Of a DNA stretch of 64,000 bases, positions 1-13,200 are shown in pieces (within the stretch, counting starts at the first letter, position 1; each line of letters opens with the position of its first letter). Source of the DNA: Paracentrotus lividus (lineage: Eukaryota > Echinodermata > Echinoidea > Camarodonta > Echinidae); NCBI GenBank assembly GCA_940671915.1, contig CALNVZ010000447.1, forward strand, positions 58,332 through 122,331. The letters are read 5' to 3'. Position numbers and translations under genes: made by a program. The notes beneath the pieces are model-generated. The model did not search any database, was not told where the DNA came from, and saw only the letters and a program-made list of their open reading frames with translations.

Positions 1-3000
1 GGGGGCCAGGGGCGCCCCCATCCCCCTTGGCGGGCACAAAAATAAAAAAGACTATGGGGGGGATAGAGAAGAAAAAGAAAGAGATAAGTAAGAGCCCAGC
101 TCCTTACGTACATACGGGAATGAGAAAGAGATTTACCGGAGAGAAAATTGAGATAGTAAATAAAGCCATCCAGGCAGTCGTAGTTTTTCGCTCGCCTTCA
201 TGCTCGCATTTACCTGATTAAACTCATGCTTCAGACAAAAGTCATCCCATACTAACAAAGGCACGTTCTTACAAAACCGTTTTAAACGTTCCAAGTTGTT
301 TCTTGGAGGTTTTGTGATAAAGTCATGATTTATGACGTTATCAATAGTGGTAGGTTTAGACGTTTAAAAAAGTGTTGTATTGGACGTTTTAAAAAAGAAC
401 CAATAATACCCAAACCTATCAAAAACCTTTAGGTATATGCTTCGCCAGACGTTAAAAATCATAACTAACTTTGGAAACCGTTCAAAATTTATAATTGTGA
501 GATTCTTGTTGAGCGTGCTCACTCAGATAAATCCTTTCAAAAAACCGTTTGGAACGTCTTAAAACGTTATTAAAACCGTTGTTAAAAACCTTGAAATGTT
601 ACTAAAAAATACGTTAAGAACCTTTCAAAATAAACATTTAGGATATACCTCTTAAACCAACATGGATTCCTCAAACAAAAAACAAAATGATGTTATATAC
701 GATTCTACGTCCTACTCGTCACCCTCAAAACCTACTGCCACCATTTGTAGATTGGCACTCTAAAGGTTGACAGGTCTCCCCATCTAGATCATCGTCTTAT
801 TACAGCAGACCTTTTACTGCATCTAGCATATACAATGGCGATTAATTCAACTGTATGATGCTCCCAAGATAAAAATGTATAGTTTATTCCGAAAGTATTT
901 GTTGTGCATGGTTAGTTCATTACTTTATTTGTTATGTTAGTACATTCCAATTCTGAATTACGGTTTTCTTTATATTTATGTGTGTGTTCAGGAACCAAAA
1001 TTACCAATAAAATGAAACCCCAAAGATGTACGTATGTTGATTACTAGTTAATGAACATCATTTAATAAACACGTTTATTTCGATAGTCTCAATCGTAACA
1101 CACGTATTAATATGCTAATCACCCTTCTCATTGCATAAGGTACCCATTTGGTAGTATTAAAAGACTTCATAAAACGATTTAATAAAATAAGCAGCTCTCA
1201 CTATTAAGGTTTCAATTAAAAACGTCTAGGTGAAAACGTTTGATTAAATTCGTCTACATTTTGGTATACGTTCTGACCAATCTCCTCGTTTTGCTGGTAA
1301 CGCAACATCGATCACCAATCTGCGGCGCAGCCGGCCACGTTCGTTGCTGTGTAAGAAGATCATCGTTTATGAAATGATTCAAATTACCTCGGACTTTAAA
1401 ACAACTAAACCGATCGCTGTTTAGGAGGCATCGATTACAAACGTTTAATCATTATAAAAAAAAAAGTTATTGTTACTTGTATCTTTTGTTTTATGAATGC
1501 GCCTGTACATGCACTATATAACGAAATCAAAAACACTCACATTCAATATAGAATCGCTGTAGTATGTCAATGATTTGGTGTTTTTTTAGTTGCACCGTAG
1601 AATACCATAGCACTGATCACTTCTGGTATCTGGTTTTAAAATCTCTAAAAAGTTTATCGATTTTGTTGTAACTGGACGTCTATACTAAATTACTTGTTCC
1701 GTAAACGTTATTGTAACAAACGTTCACAAACTGTTGTATAAGGTCCTATATCAAACTTTCTGTACACGTCGTCTCACATACAAAGACGTTTCTTATAAAA
1801 CGTTCTCAAAAGCCTTAAACTTTTGACTAACAATGAAGTCCAAACCTATACGTTATACAAACGTTTTAAAATACGTTCATCTAGACGAATATCGTACAGG
1901 ACCTATAAAAAAATCGTTTTGAAAACGTTCTCGACAACAACGCTCTGTGCACAGTTGCCTGCGCTGTTTTGTACTGCTTTCCAATTCTTAGCAGTATACT
2001 TGTATGCGGATACGCTTCTCCGCACGTACAGGATGTATCTTTGTTAATGATAGCTAAAACGTAGGCTACTTGGTCATGACGATCTATACACCCCCCCACC
2101 CCCCAAAAAAAAAAGATACTTAGAATTGTCCCATTTTAAGTCACATAATTTCTAAGTGCTTTGTGGTGACCTTTTCCAATTGATGAGGATATGCTTATCT
2201 ACGACTTTCGCCCAATTCTGTTCCTCATCTAAGTTACGTCTACTATCGGGGAATACAGAACACATTAGCTATTGCTCCGCTTTTCATAGGTTAATCTTAA
2301 GTATCAACGTAAAAATAATATGTCACGCATCTTGTTTAAACAAGATACTGATCCTTCTTTAGCGAGCTATGCACAACTAGCTTCCCACTCGCCATTGGCT
2401 TCAATCCCTCATGCTTTCGCCCCTCAACCTATACACTAGTGATACCTTTCTTATAAGCAAGCTCATAAACAGCCAAAAGCCCAGCTTAAATGCCAATCGT
2501 TTCAGGCGCTGATAATTCTATCACAACAGATTTACACACTGATCTGCACTTTCTTGCTGACACACTGTTCCAAACTTAAGCTACCAAGTCACTTGTTTTT
2601 TGTCTTTTCTTTTTAGGCCTCACTATATACAAAACTTGCTCGCACGCTTCCGCGCTCAGCATTGTTCAATGACCAAACGTATCTTCAATATGATTGCAGC
2701 TACAAAACGCTCTAACAACACTGCTCTGTTTTTCGTTGATACTCATACATAACAATTTGCCAGCTTCCGACATTCAGCTTAAAGAAAGCAGAGAGCATTG
2801 TCAATTAAATTTTAAGATCGATTCCCTAACTTGAGCATTGGGCAGCAGGAACAAGAACATATAGAAATCCACTTGTTTCCACTTGAGATCAATCATATAT
2901 CAAAGACTTTTCCGGATCGTAACACTTCGCGCCGAATCTATACAATGAGATAACTATTTCTTCTAATAATCATGCAGCAGACAAAAACGCTAACTCATAA

Positions 3001-6000
3001 TATCTCGCACTGTTTTTTCGTTTGTGTATCACCGAAATTTTCCGGCTGCGCATATGTTCCTTCATGACATACAACTAATCTGCTCTAGTAACTTTGCACA
3101 CCAAAACGCTGACAAATGCCGTATTTTATCAGTTTTATATATCAAAAAAAAAATATCGGCTCGTCATTAGCTTATAAGATTAATATCCTCTCTTTATTGT
3201 ACGTAGCACAAAAAAATAAAAAACCCTTTTCCAAAAAATCGCAATGATCTTTCGGCGTTGACACTCATAACAAGTTTCGGCTCTCGCACGCCTCAGCTAT
3301 TGTTCCATGAGTATAAAGTACCGCGTCTGCTCCTATGAGCCGAGCACAAATACAGCCTGCTAAATGCATTCGCTTTTCGAGTTGATCATAGCGCATTGTT
3401 AGCTCGCTCCGCATTGTTCACTGAGTTTATTATCATTCTATAACCATGGTCGTCAATGAGCAGCTACAAAATGCCGTTACATAATGTCAGTTTTCAGGTT
3501 GATGTAGCCTAATTTTTCGGCCCGCGCTCGCATATTCTTATTAATTAGATCTTTTCAGTGACATGACACAAATAACATGCACTGTTTTCAGGCTCAATAT
3601 GCTCGCGCTGAAATCAAGCTCGACACGTTTTCTTAAGATTAAATACATTAGCTTGTACGATGACATAATATAAATAAAAAGTTTTTAAAAATCACATCAT
3701 ATTAATACTATACATCCCTCGGAGTCCATCAAGGTCTTACAAGAGCTAGCACTCAGGCGCACAATGAAAATTTTGGCAATGACAATATTTTTGCGCCCCC
3801 CCACTGAGCTGACGTATAGGCCTCCAATTTTAGGATCAGCCTATATTCCTGATCCAGCTACTGTAAGTGACCATGAATTTAAAAGTCTATTTAGAGTGCC
3901 CTTTTTCACTTTGATGAAATCACTTATCGACACATGTTCTCATTTATGTCGTCCACAGATATAATGCCAAATCGTAAGAGACACTTAAAAACAATAGCAT
4001 AAGGTCGGAGTGGGCTGGGTGCTCGCGGCCGGCCCCACACTTTTTTTGCCAGCAAATGTTTATATCTTTTCTTAGGGCGGAAAAGGAATAGAAGCAAGAT
4101 AAAGCAAAGACGGATTAAGAGGCACAAATTGCGTTTAAAAAAATCACAATATTAAAGCCAAATCTATTCGGACTACGACTGCACTCACACGTTCTCATTC
4201 CATATAAGGTAATACTGACTTAACCCCCGTTCCCATAATTAAGTGAAAGATAAACTTCTTTGTAAATGTTGAAATCTTTACTGCCTCGCGCTTTGCGCTC
4301 GCATTTATTTTGTTTAGAAGTCCGCTACACCGACGTGATCGTTATACCTAGTAAAGAGATTAAACAGAAAAGACATTTCATACTCCTTCACTCACAGTAC
4401 TGTAATATGCATACACCTAATTACATAACTATCTGCTCAGTAAGCTTGTCGTACACATTAAAAACCGCTGAAAATGTCGTATTTTATTCAGGTTGATTAT
4501 TCAAACAAATATCGGCTCGCATTGTTTAATTAAAGAATACAAGTCCTCTTATTTACGGCACACGCCAAAATGAAAAAAAACTGAACCCTCAAAATGCACA
4601 CGTTACGGTTGATACATCAAATCATAATTTCGGCTCGCGCTCGCATATGTTCATAGTTAAGGACTCAATTCTATGACGCCAGGCACAAAAAAGCGTCTTA
4701 AATTCCATTGTTTTGCAGGTGATAAGCCATTTCTCTAATAGCTCGCGCTCGCATGTTCTACTGAGTTCTTTTACTACATAACTTCTATCATGTTCTATGT
4801 AGCCACGCCACATAAAGCGCAGTCAAACTGCCATGTTTACAGTGATGTGCCTAATTTTTCGGCCCCGCTCGACCATGTCTGTATAAATTCAGATCCTTTA
4901 TGAACATGCACAAAAACAATGCTACTGTTTCTCAGCGCATATGCTCGCGCTGATCAAGCTCGCATTCATTAAATAATAACATTAGCTTGTTCGTGCATGA
5001 AAAGATATAAATAATAATTTTAAAATTCACTATATATACCTATGAATCCCCACGGGAGCTTAGGTCTTCCCACAGTAGCTGAACGAGGAAAATTCTGATG
5101 ATAAAATTTTTCCCGGCCCCCCCCCCCTAGTCAAACGATATGCGTGACGCGCATCCCTAGCTTCCTCTGTATTAGTCGACCATGAATTTCAAGCTTATTA
5201 GAGTCTCCTTTTTCAGCTGATGAAATCAATACTATGACCGCATTAATTTATTGTCACGAATGATGTGTTAGCTAAAAACGAATACAGTGCGAGAGCGGGC
5301 CTGGGGTGCCGGGCCGCCCCCCACACCTTCTCTTTTGCCAGAAATTTTATATTGTTCTTAGCGGGAAGGAAAAAAAGGAGAAAGAAGAACGATAAAAGAG
5401 GCAAAATGCGTTTAAAATAACACATTAGCCAAAATTTCCGGCTCGCAAGGTTCTATCATAAGCATACTGACTTAACCCCGTGTCCATCTATAAGTGAACA
5501 GATAATTATCTAGAGTTGAAATTTTTTTACTGCTGTGCCGCGCTTGCCTCGCATTTATTTTGTTAAGATGGTACAAGTGATGTACCTAGTAAAAGATTAT
5601 AACAGAAAAAGCACATATACTTCCCTTCAGCACCAGCTGGTATTGAACATATTTAAAAGTATGTTTTTTTTAAATACTTTACTTGTAAGTCTGTTATAGT
5701 GCTAAATTTATCCATGGCCGAGAGATTTGCTCGAATAATTTTGTATATTCTGCATGAGAGTCTTCGCCCTTTCATTCCTGAGACTCAGTACATATCTCGG
5801 ACAGGGGCACTCTTTTAAACAAAGGGCAGACAAAGAACAAAGGCCCTACGAATTTAAGAGGTAGCCGAATTATCACATAAATAAATTTTAAGAAGTAGCT
5901 CAATCTCTAAGGAGCCATGACTAGACCTCGATGTCCAAATGTCGGAGATGGTACAGTGTATGGTACAATTTCAAATGTGTCTAGAATAACTGATTCAGGT

Positions 6001-7139
6001 ATCATTAAGCCAATTTTCGCATTCGCGCTTCGTGCTCGCAAAGTTATATCAAAAGTACATTGACTGATCCCTGGGCGTCCTAACAAGTAAAGTTATTAGA
6101 AATTTCATTTTTGTTCAATGGAGGTGATCTTATGATAGTTTACCATATCAAAAAAAAAAGAAAGAATAAGAGGGAAGATGTTCACCAAAATAACGGCCTT
6201 TGCTTCATTGCAAGCCAAATTTTCAGCTCTGCGCTTCGACGGCTCCGCGAACTTCTCATTAAGAAAAACTGAATTCCTGACGTACCCAAGGATTAGATGA
6301 ATAATCTATATTTTCAAAATGGTCCAAACATACACTACTCTTCAGGCATTTCATACGCCAAACTTTTGGCTCGCTGCTTCCGCTCGCACCTTCTTTGAAG
6401 AAAGGCACCCTGAATTGATCCCTGGATCCTTACCCATAAGTAAAGTTATAGATTGTAAGTTACAATTATTCTGCTCGCGCTTTGCGCTCGCAATTTATTT
6501 TCCTTAAAATGGAGAAGCTAACACTTTTGAAACGCTCCACCGGCCCTGTGAAGAGAGGACAAAAGTCCATGATTTGGGGACGGTATAGTGTAATACGTAG
6601 ATTCTAAAGAATTTCAATTACGCCCGCCAAACGGACATTTTGTTTCCTCTCTTCAAATTGTGTTGTAACTCACTCGTGCATGATTATGGTCATACAGATT
6701 TTATTTTTGTACAATGAAAGAAGGGACTCAAGTTTTATACTTGCATAGGGTCAATTATGAATGTAATCTGAGATTAAGTTATGATAAACCGGCCGCATAC
6801 GTTTTTTAAATTGGAGGCGCGGAGCGAAGATGGTGGGGGATCAAGAGTTGCTCAAATCACAAATTTATCTGTACATTTGGGGTTTTTTTTACACTTGCTG
6901 AAACAACAATGAGGGAGCTAAACCCAACCTCAGCGGCTCCGCGTCTGAAACAGGTCAATTTGTCTGATCTTGGTTCCGTTTTTTTCGTAGTGCGCACTAG
7001 CTGAGTGAGGCTATTACATATGAGGCTCAAATATATGCGACATATTCGATTAACTTTGCCTCCAAATTCTATTGTCCGAATGAGATTATCCCTTTTTTGC
7101 CCTTATCCCGTGGGCTTGTCAAGCGCTGGCAGCAGCAGA

Positions 7140-7415
7140 AGGACTGTTGCTCGTATCCCTCTTGTGTGCAACTGCTTATAGCGTACCTCCATACATGCTT
7201 TTTCAGTTCTTAACACCACATAAACGACTCGCCAAACATCACGTTATTCAGAGTTGCCATAAAGACGGCTCTAGCACTAGCAACAACTACGTAACCAGTT
7301 TAACGCTCTCTGGTATGATCGAGCGTGGGTTATCGAACCCACACCTACCGATTATGATGCGCGGCCTCATTCAACTGAGCCACACAATGGCAGCAATGCT
7401 TTCATATAAAAGAAG
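7140..7415 (-). mobile_element. left-arm copy of the tRNA-derived SINE
   Basis: On the minus strand the A-box (TGTGGCTCAGTTGA), the CATAATCGG anticodon region and the B-box (GGTTCGAT) are recognisable, with small insertions. The tRNA part is at about 7325-7392. The downstream part matches 35220-35345 weakly. Confidence 0.55.
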
Positions 7416-7455
7416 CAATCATTGATAACATTTCACCAATCTTAGTTTTACTTAC

Positions 7456-7784
7456 TGTATAACCGTCAATCTGTTGTCACTGTCAGTGTTAGGAGCTACA
7501 GTTATGTTCGTTGAACGTACAGAACATCTGTATATTCCAATAAACATTGTTGTTACGTCAGGTATTACCAATGAAAAATCACGTATGCTAACACATAATT
7601 TGGTCCCATTTGTCTTTCGCCATTCCATGATGCGAGAAATGGACCGCCATTTCGTAGCAGTCATCAATGCTCTTGGTCCATCGAACAAAGCTTATTACTC
7701 AGGAGGAACATTTGTGTCTGCATGGGATCCGCCCAGCTGAGTATGTATTTCAACGGCAGTTTCTTCCATACTGACAAGCCATTC
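7456..7784 (-). pseudogene. inverted, frameshifted copy of the V-like Ig exon
   Basis: On the minus strand this stretch matches the exon at 34747-35076, including its splice acceptor (CTTTCAG, seen reversed at 7785-7791) and donor. The 3' part reads the same peptide (SLVIPDVTTMFIGIYRC). Upstream of that the frame is broken by several small indels: three A lost from a GAAAAC run, one base lost from other A runs, and bases altered around the WDQNY segment. An extra T near the 3' end converts the last codons. Losses in homopolymers are typical of uncorrected long-read sequence, so this may be a damaged image of the same exon. A truly decayed paralogue cannot be excluded. Confidence 0.75.
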
Positions 7785-8214
7785 CTGAAAGAAATGTCAA
7801 TTGTCAATTCAATTCAATATAGATTATTATATAACTCATGCTAACAATGTTGAATAATCCTGTCCTCTGATGTTTGTCAAAAGTCTGGTCATAGTTTTTA
7901 GGCCAAGCCTGGCCAGGAGAGCTGAGCGTCAATAGTCATCAATCAATAGTTCGTTTTTAATAGTCATTTTTTTCAACGGCAGTCAATTGTTGTATCGATC
8001 CGTGTTTTGTGCGAGCGCAGACACATCCGTATATCGCAATGCACTTTAAGGATTGATAACTAACATTAATGCTACAGTCACATCAGCCACATCACTACGT
8101 ATATGTTACCGTTTTGTTGTTTTAATCTTATTCATCTTCTTTTGTATCATTTCTTATGTATTCTTGTTTTATTGGATGAACGAAAATATTACACTGAAAA
8201 CCTAAACGGGTTAG

Positions 8215-8620
8215 AAGCCTGAGACTTTAAAGCTTAAGTCGTAGTGATGCCCAGACTGACTATTGTTAAAGCTAGTCGTCACGACGGACTAGTTTCTTCA
8301 ACACAACCGCCGTTATTACGGACTAGCTTTAAAACTCGTCCCGTCTCTACGGACTAGCTGTAAAGCTAGTCCATCAAGTTAGTCCTCAAGACGGACGATT
8401 ATATGCGTCGTCGGTCAGCGACAGACTAATTTTTAAAGCTCCGCTCCGCGTGACCGACTAGTTTGACGGACCTACCTAAGCTGATCGTAGTGATGCCCAG
8501 ACTGCGAGCTTTTGAGCAGACTACGCTTTACAGCTAGTCGGTCATGGTGTAAAAGCTAGTCCCGTCGCGCTTTTCTCGCGCCGCATGTTCTTGCTGCGTC
8601 TTGACAGACTAGCATGACGG
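8215..8620. repeat. left-arm copy of the CTAGTC palindromic array
   Basis: The same alternating ACTAGCTTTAAA and GCTAGTC units occur in reverse order relative to 33925-34340, with more base changes (CTCGTC, TTAGTC). Flanking anchors AACACAACC and TAACGG match the partner. Confidence 0.7.
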
Positions 8621-9269
8621 ACGAGAGTTAATAATGGCTTCACCACTGGTCAGAGACTTCAAAATTCTGAAATATTAGAAGACTACTTATAAAGATACGA
8701 TTAAAACATGCATTTTGTCATCAGCAGAATTTGCGAGGCATCTACCAAAAAAATAAATAAGAAATAATATCAAGCATTAGATAAATAAACATTTATATTG
8801 ATTATCACGATATATCAGGAATTAAACAGGAAGCTATAACTACTAGATTCCGCTTATCACAATGTCTCTCAACTATTAGTCTCTACCCGGTACTCACTAT
8901 GGATAATCCAGCTACACTAGTACATTGGCATATGGGGGCACGGGGGGCCCAGGAGTACAGCGCCATGCTTGCATCATCATGACTTTTTGTTTAGCCTACC
9001 TGCTTTCTTTTGCATTTCCGGCGTATATCACTTGTCTCTTAGAGACCACTCCGATCTGACAAGAGTCTGCGACCTCTAATCCAAATACTTGTTCTTATCA
9101 GATACAATGTATAAATCTAGAAGAAATGGCCCTATATTTATTTTAGCAATTAAATTAATACTTTTCAATTGTATCATATTATTTGGATAGCCTTACTATC
9201 GTTTGTAAAATACACACAATTTGTCAAATTATCATTTGGCAAGACATGTATTTTCGCGTTGGTAGATTA

Positions 9270-10250
9270 ATAAGCCATCTTATTGAACTGATTAACACCG
9301 CTATTCTGTTTGACACTAGAAACGTAAGAGCATTAACAAAGCAGTACTACACACATTCATGTCACAGGCAAGGAGATCCGCGGCCATTAAACCAAATCCT
9401 TAACAGCTACTCTAGCGGACCGACTGCGACAACCTGAATCATGCCAAACCAACGAATGCTTAGTATGCTGATATCACTATATCTACGGGAACTAATTCAA
9501 ATAGGCGTTTATTTATTGTCCTATCTTAGAAATATCGAGATTAATAGATCTAAAGAGGTGACCGAACCTCTAACCAGGCACCGCTCCCGAATACTTAGCC
9601 ATCAATTACGCCTGAATTTAAAGTGCGCAGTGATGACCGTTCAAAAATGTTTGTGAATTGCTACAGCAGTCCTGCAGGCTTGGCATTTGCTATTTGGTTC
9701 GTTTCTTGCCTTAGAACACAACGCTTTTGTATTGCTAATGTTCAGAGACAATAGACGCCCTGTTAGAGCTAGAATTGCTATTCAGTTGAAATAAAGGGCA
9801 AAGTTCAAATCATGCCTGGCCACAGGACCTGCCTTAGTCATCTCCATTAACACTATTTTGAAGTCATCACTCGCCACTTTTAATAGGGGTAATTTTACAA
9901 GTCTACTTCGGGGAGCGCGGTGCCTGGTGGTCTGGTGTGTGCTCCTATTTCTGAGGTTCGTGTCATCTTTAATTAAACCTACCCTTTCTAGATGGACAAT
10001 TTCAAAAAAAGCTTTCAATGAATTGTTGTGTCTTCTGTTAGTTATACTTTGTAGTGTTTATGCTTTGTCGTTGTGTGTTGGGTCGTAGTGTGTGTTGCAT
10101 TTGTCGGTCTCGTGTGGTGTTGTCTCGTAGCTGTAGTGATGTGTCTCTGGTTGTGTGTGTACTGTCATGGTTAGTATATGCTCTAGTTGTGACGATTTCG
10201 CTAGATCTAAATTCAGTCATCTGCATCCTCATAATTCCTTTGGCAATTGG
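9270..10250 (-). repeat. left copy of the foldback element
   Basis: The minus strand matches 32480-33400, including the asymmetric loop (CAGGGCGTCT, then TAGCAATACAAA). Both long inverted arms are present, at about 9470-9660 and 9840-10030. Inward of 10030 the match fades (CATTTGTCGGTC at 10096 is one of the last clear anchors) and is lost by about 10250. Confidence 0.65.
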
Positions 10251-13200
10251 CATCATCTGGACAGAACTTGTTACAGATCAATTTATATTTTCTCCTCCTC
10301 GAATTTTCCCTTATATTTCTACATCACCTATCAATTATGTCTATCAAATTGGCCTATTCGAAATGTTCGATAATGAGTCATAATCTAGCTACACTCTATA
10401 ATCAGCATCCTTATCCGGAACATCTCGACATGATAGTGATAACTTAACTGTTGCTCCATAAATTCACAGGGCATATCTGAGAACGCATCATTATCCTAGT
10501 CAATTACCTCACCCAATTTCACCGGCATTATCCTGTTAACACAGCTGTATCTATCTCGCTGCATGCGTATGCAGCCAAGCGCAATTCTAGCTCAGCGTCC
10601 GTCCGTACTGAGAACGCATGTAAGACAGGATAAAGCGTGTTGGAATAATGTTGACGAAAAAATATTATAAGTATAAGATCGATCCTGAGTTAAACAGATT
10701 AGCCTGTCAAATTAAAACGGCTGCGCTCCCAACTTCGCTCTTTTAGGGATAGAATGTTGCGGTAAATGATTGAACTAGGCGGAGACGTAGTTTTTTTGTT
10801 TGATAGATTGTATTGGTTATCAACTTGGTGAAGATGATCAATCCGACACACATTTATACGGCAACACTCGATTTCCTGCACCGCGAACTATATCGTCCCG
10901 TCAGTGAATCAGCGGCCCCGTTACACCAGAATTTGATACTGCCAATTTTATTATCTTTCTAGTGACCGTACGCTCTTTGAGAGTCGTGGCCAATAGCGCA
11001 CTACACGTCCTCAGATGTCATTATGGTGCATTTAGTGACACACGAATTCGTAGTCTGGACTAATTTCTTGGTCCTATAAACGATTGAAATACCCGCTCCC
11101 CGGTCGATCACTGATATATCTGGCTATCAAGCATAATACGAACATCTCTCGTCATGCACGATGCGACGATGAATTACCTTACCGAACTGTGGCCTGATTC
11201 ATGGTGCAGCTGTTGGTCCATTTGCCATATAACAGACAAGCGAGCTGTGTCGGACCGCTCTCTAGTTATCGACAATAACCCTGTTTACAGGCTACTATGA
11301 ACATCGCCTTGACTCGTGAGTTCTTAGAGAGCAGTGATGCATTATGTTGGCATAACCATATTTGTTGGGATATTCCAATCTATGACCGCAATCAATTCGC
11401 ATGAAAATGCCAGCCCCCCCCACACCCCGGAGCTGTCGCACTAATAGGTCTAGAGTACTCACGTTTCCGAGCATTGATTCTTACAACTCGGTAGGCGACA
11501 TTATCAATGAACTTCTGATCATGGTAGAAAAGAGCATACTAAATAGCTAGTATTTACAAGCTCTATGTTAGGTCCACGGCTCTTATATCTCTCATATATA
11601 AGTAACGACATTATCAACAGGCACATCTCTACATATATCTTTGAGAGTCTATAATCACGTTCATAGCACATTTAATACACTACGTCTGCATCCACGCTTG
11701 CACCGAAACAGCGCCAAGTGATCACTATGTCTCTAACTCTCTAGTCAGTAGGTGTTCAACTCAGTAATTCCTTAGCTGACACTCATGACATCCTCAGGTC
11801 ATTGCGGATTATCGGAGATTTTTTTCTCGCGACATTTTTACCTTACACATGAATGCCACATGCACGATTATGCTGACGGACGCATGTTACCAACTTAATT
11901 CTGGTTCCCAAAATTATTACCTACTAACCGGACCTTAAGGTCAGTGTAGGTCGAGTATCTAATCAATTTAGTTGCCCCGAGTGACGAGCGAGTAGGTCGA
12001 CATGCCTCCTCCACAAGACTATGAAAGTGTCTGGTATTTTAAGAGCGAATTGTAACTACTTTAGAACACAATTTATCGACATGATTGTAAGACCCCCACA
12101 AATTTTCGATAGGCATATTTCTTACATGAATGTATTATAAAAATTCAGGAAAGAAGCGTACGCGAAGCAAATTCCTCAAATGATCTCGCCAGAATTTGCA
12201 GAGCGAAGAATATACACGCGAGAACAAATTATCAAGACTTTAGAGCTACATATCATCAACCAAGTCCTGCATACAATACATCGACACATTGAAATGCCAT
12301 AATCTTGTCAAAGGACATCAAGGGAAAATACAACTTTGCTGAGGTTCTGACATCTTCCACACATATTCATGTGAACATTCTGACGCGAAACCATTCTCGC
12401 AAACACATACACACACACCACACACACACACAACACACACCTCACACATGCACACCCTCTACACACCACACATCATTACATCCATACATCCATCAAACCG
12501 CGTTCTCACATCCAACAATAACTGTGCTCCAACAATAAAATTATATCTGACATCCACAACATCATGTTAAAGACTCAAATCACACGACATTTACTGTTCT
12601 CTAAACGAAATAAATATGCAAACTCTGATATCGTAAAGTGAAAATCATAATACATAACTCTCATATCTTTTAATAATCAGCGACGAGTCTTATGCGTTGT
12701 GTGCCTTTCACATAAGCAGGCAATAATTACATAAACCTCAAAAATAATAATATATTTATAATTACTACATATTAAATAGCTCCTAAAGTTACTTGTTGTC
12801 TGGTAAATAATCGTTGAATTACCAAAACAAACTTTCACACATTAAATCGATTCTCCAGTAATCTCTGTTTTCCCTTTTATCTTACTCGATTTAGGTACGC
12901 CTACACAATATACCTAATCACTACTTAACATAACTTGTCATATATTCATACCTCGTTAGTATTACATCTTATCTCATGTTAGGCTTTTACGCCCTTTTGA
13001 CTTTTTAACGTCTAATTCTTTTCCTCAAATAATAGTTGATACATTTCTGAGAAGAAAGTATAAAATGACTATGTTTTTTTTTTCTTTCGTTCTCCGTTTT
13101 TTATTGCTACGAAACTCAATCCCGCTCAACATATATTTAACGCGCATTTTCTCTGCAATAAATATCAATATGTCTCAATTCTGCCTTTTATATTCACACG

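Larger units (their letters stand above)
1..10250 (-). repeat. left arm: inverted, indel-rich copy of 32480-41680
   Basis: Read on the minus strand, this segment follows the right arm landmark by landmark: C/G-rich repeat end (1-60 with 41600-41680), AACGTTTT element (240-1960), satellite (2500-6500), hairpins (6550-6955), SINE (7140-7415), Ig exon (7456-7784), CTAGTC array (8215-8620) and foldback element (9270-10250). Paired coordinates sum to about 41670 at the outer end, 42290 near 4030, 42540 near 8250 and about 42700 at the foldback, so this arm is roughly 10% longer. Some islands, such as 7700-7860, are almost identical to the partner, while other parts are barely alignable. The arm continues beyond base 1. 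It contains no independent gene. Confidence 0.85.

Noticed and set aside
10054-10383. 109-codon hydrophobic frame as a membrane protein
   Set aside because: It sits where the left-arm foldback copy fades into GT-rich noise; the hydrophobicity follows from T-rich composition.
12305-12538. His/Thr-rich frame
   Set aside because: Produced by CA-rich low complexity in the noise-like core; no start context or splice site.
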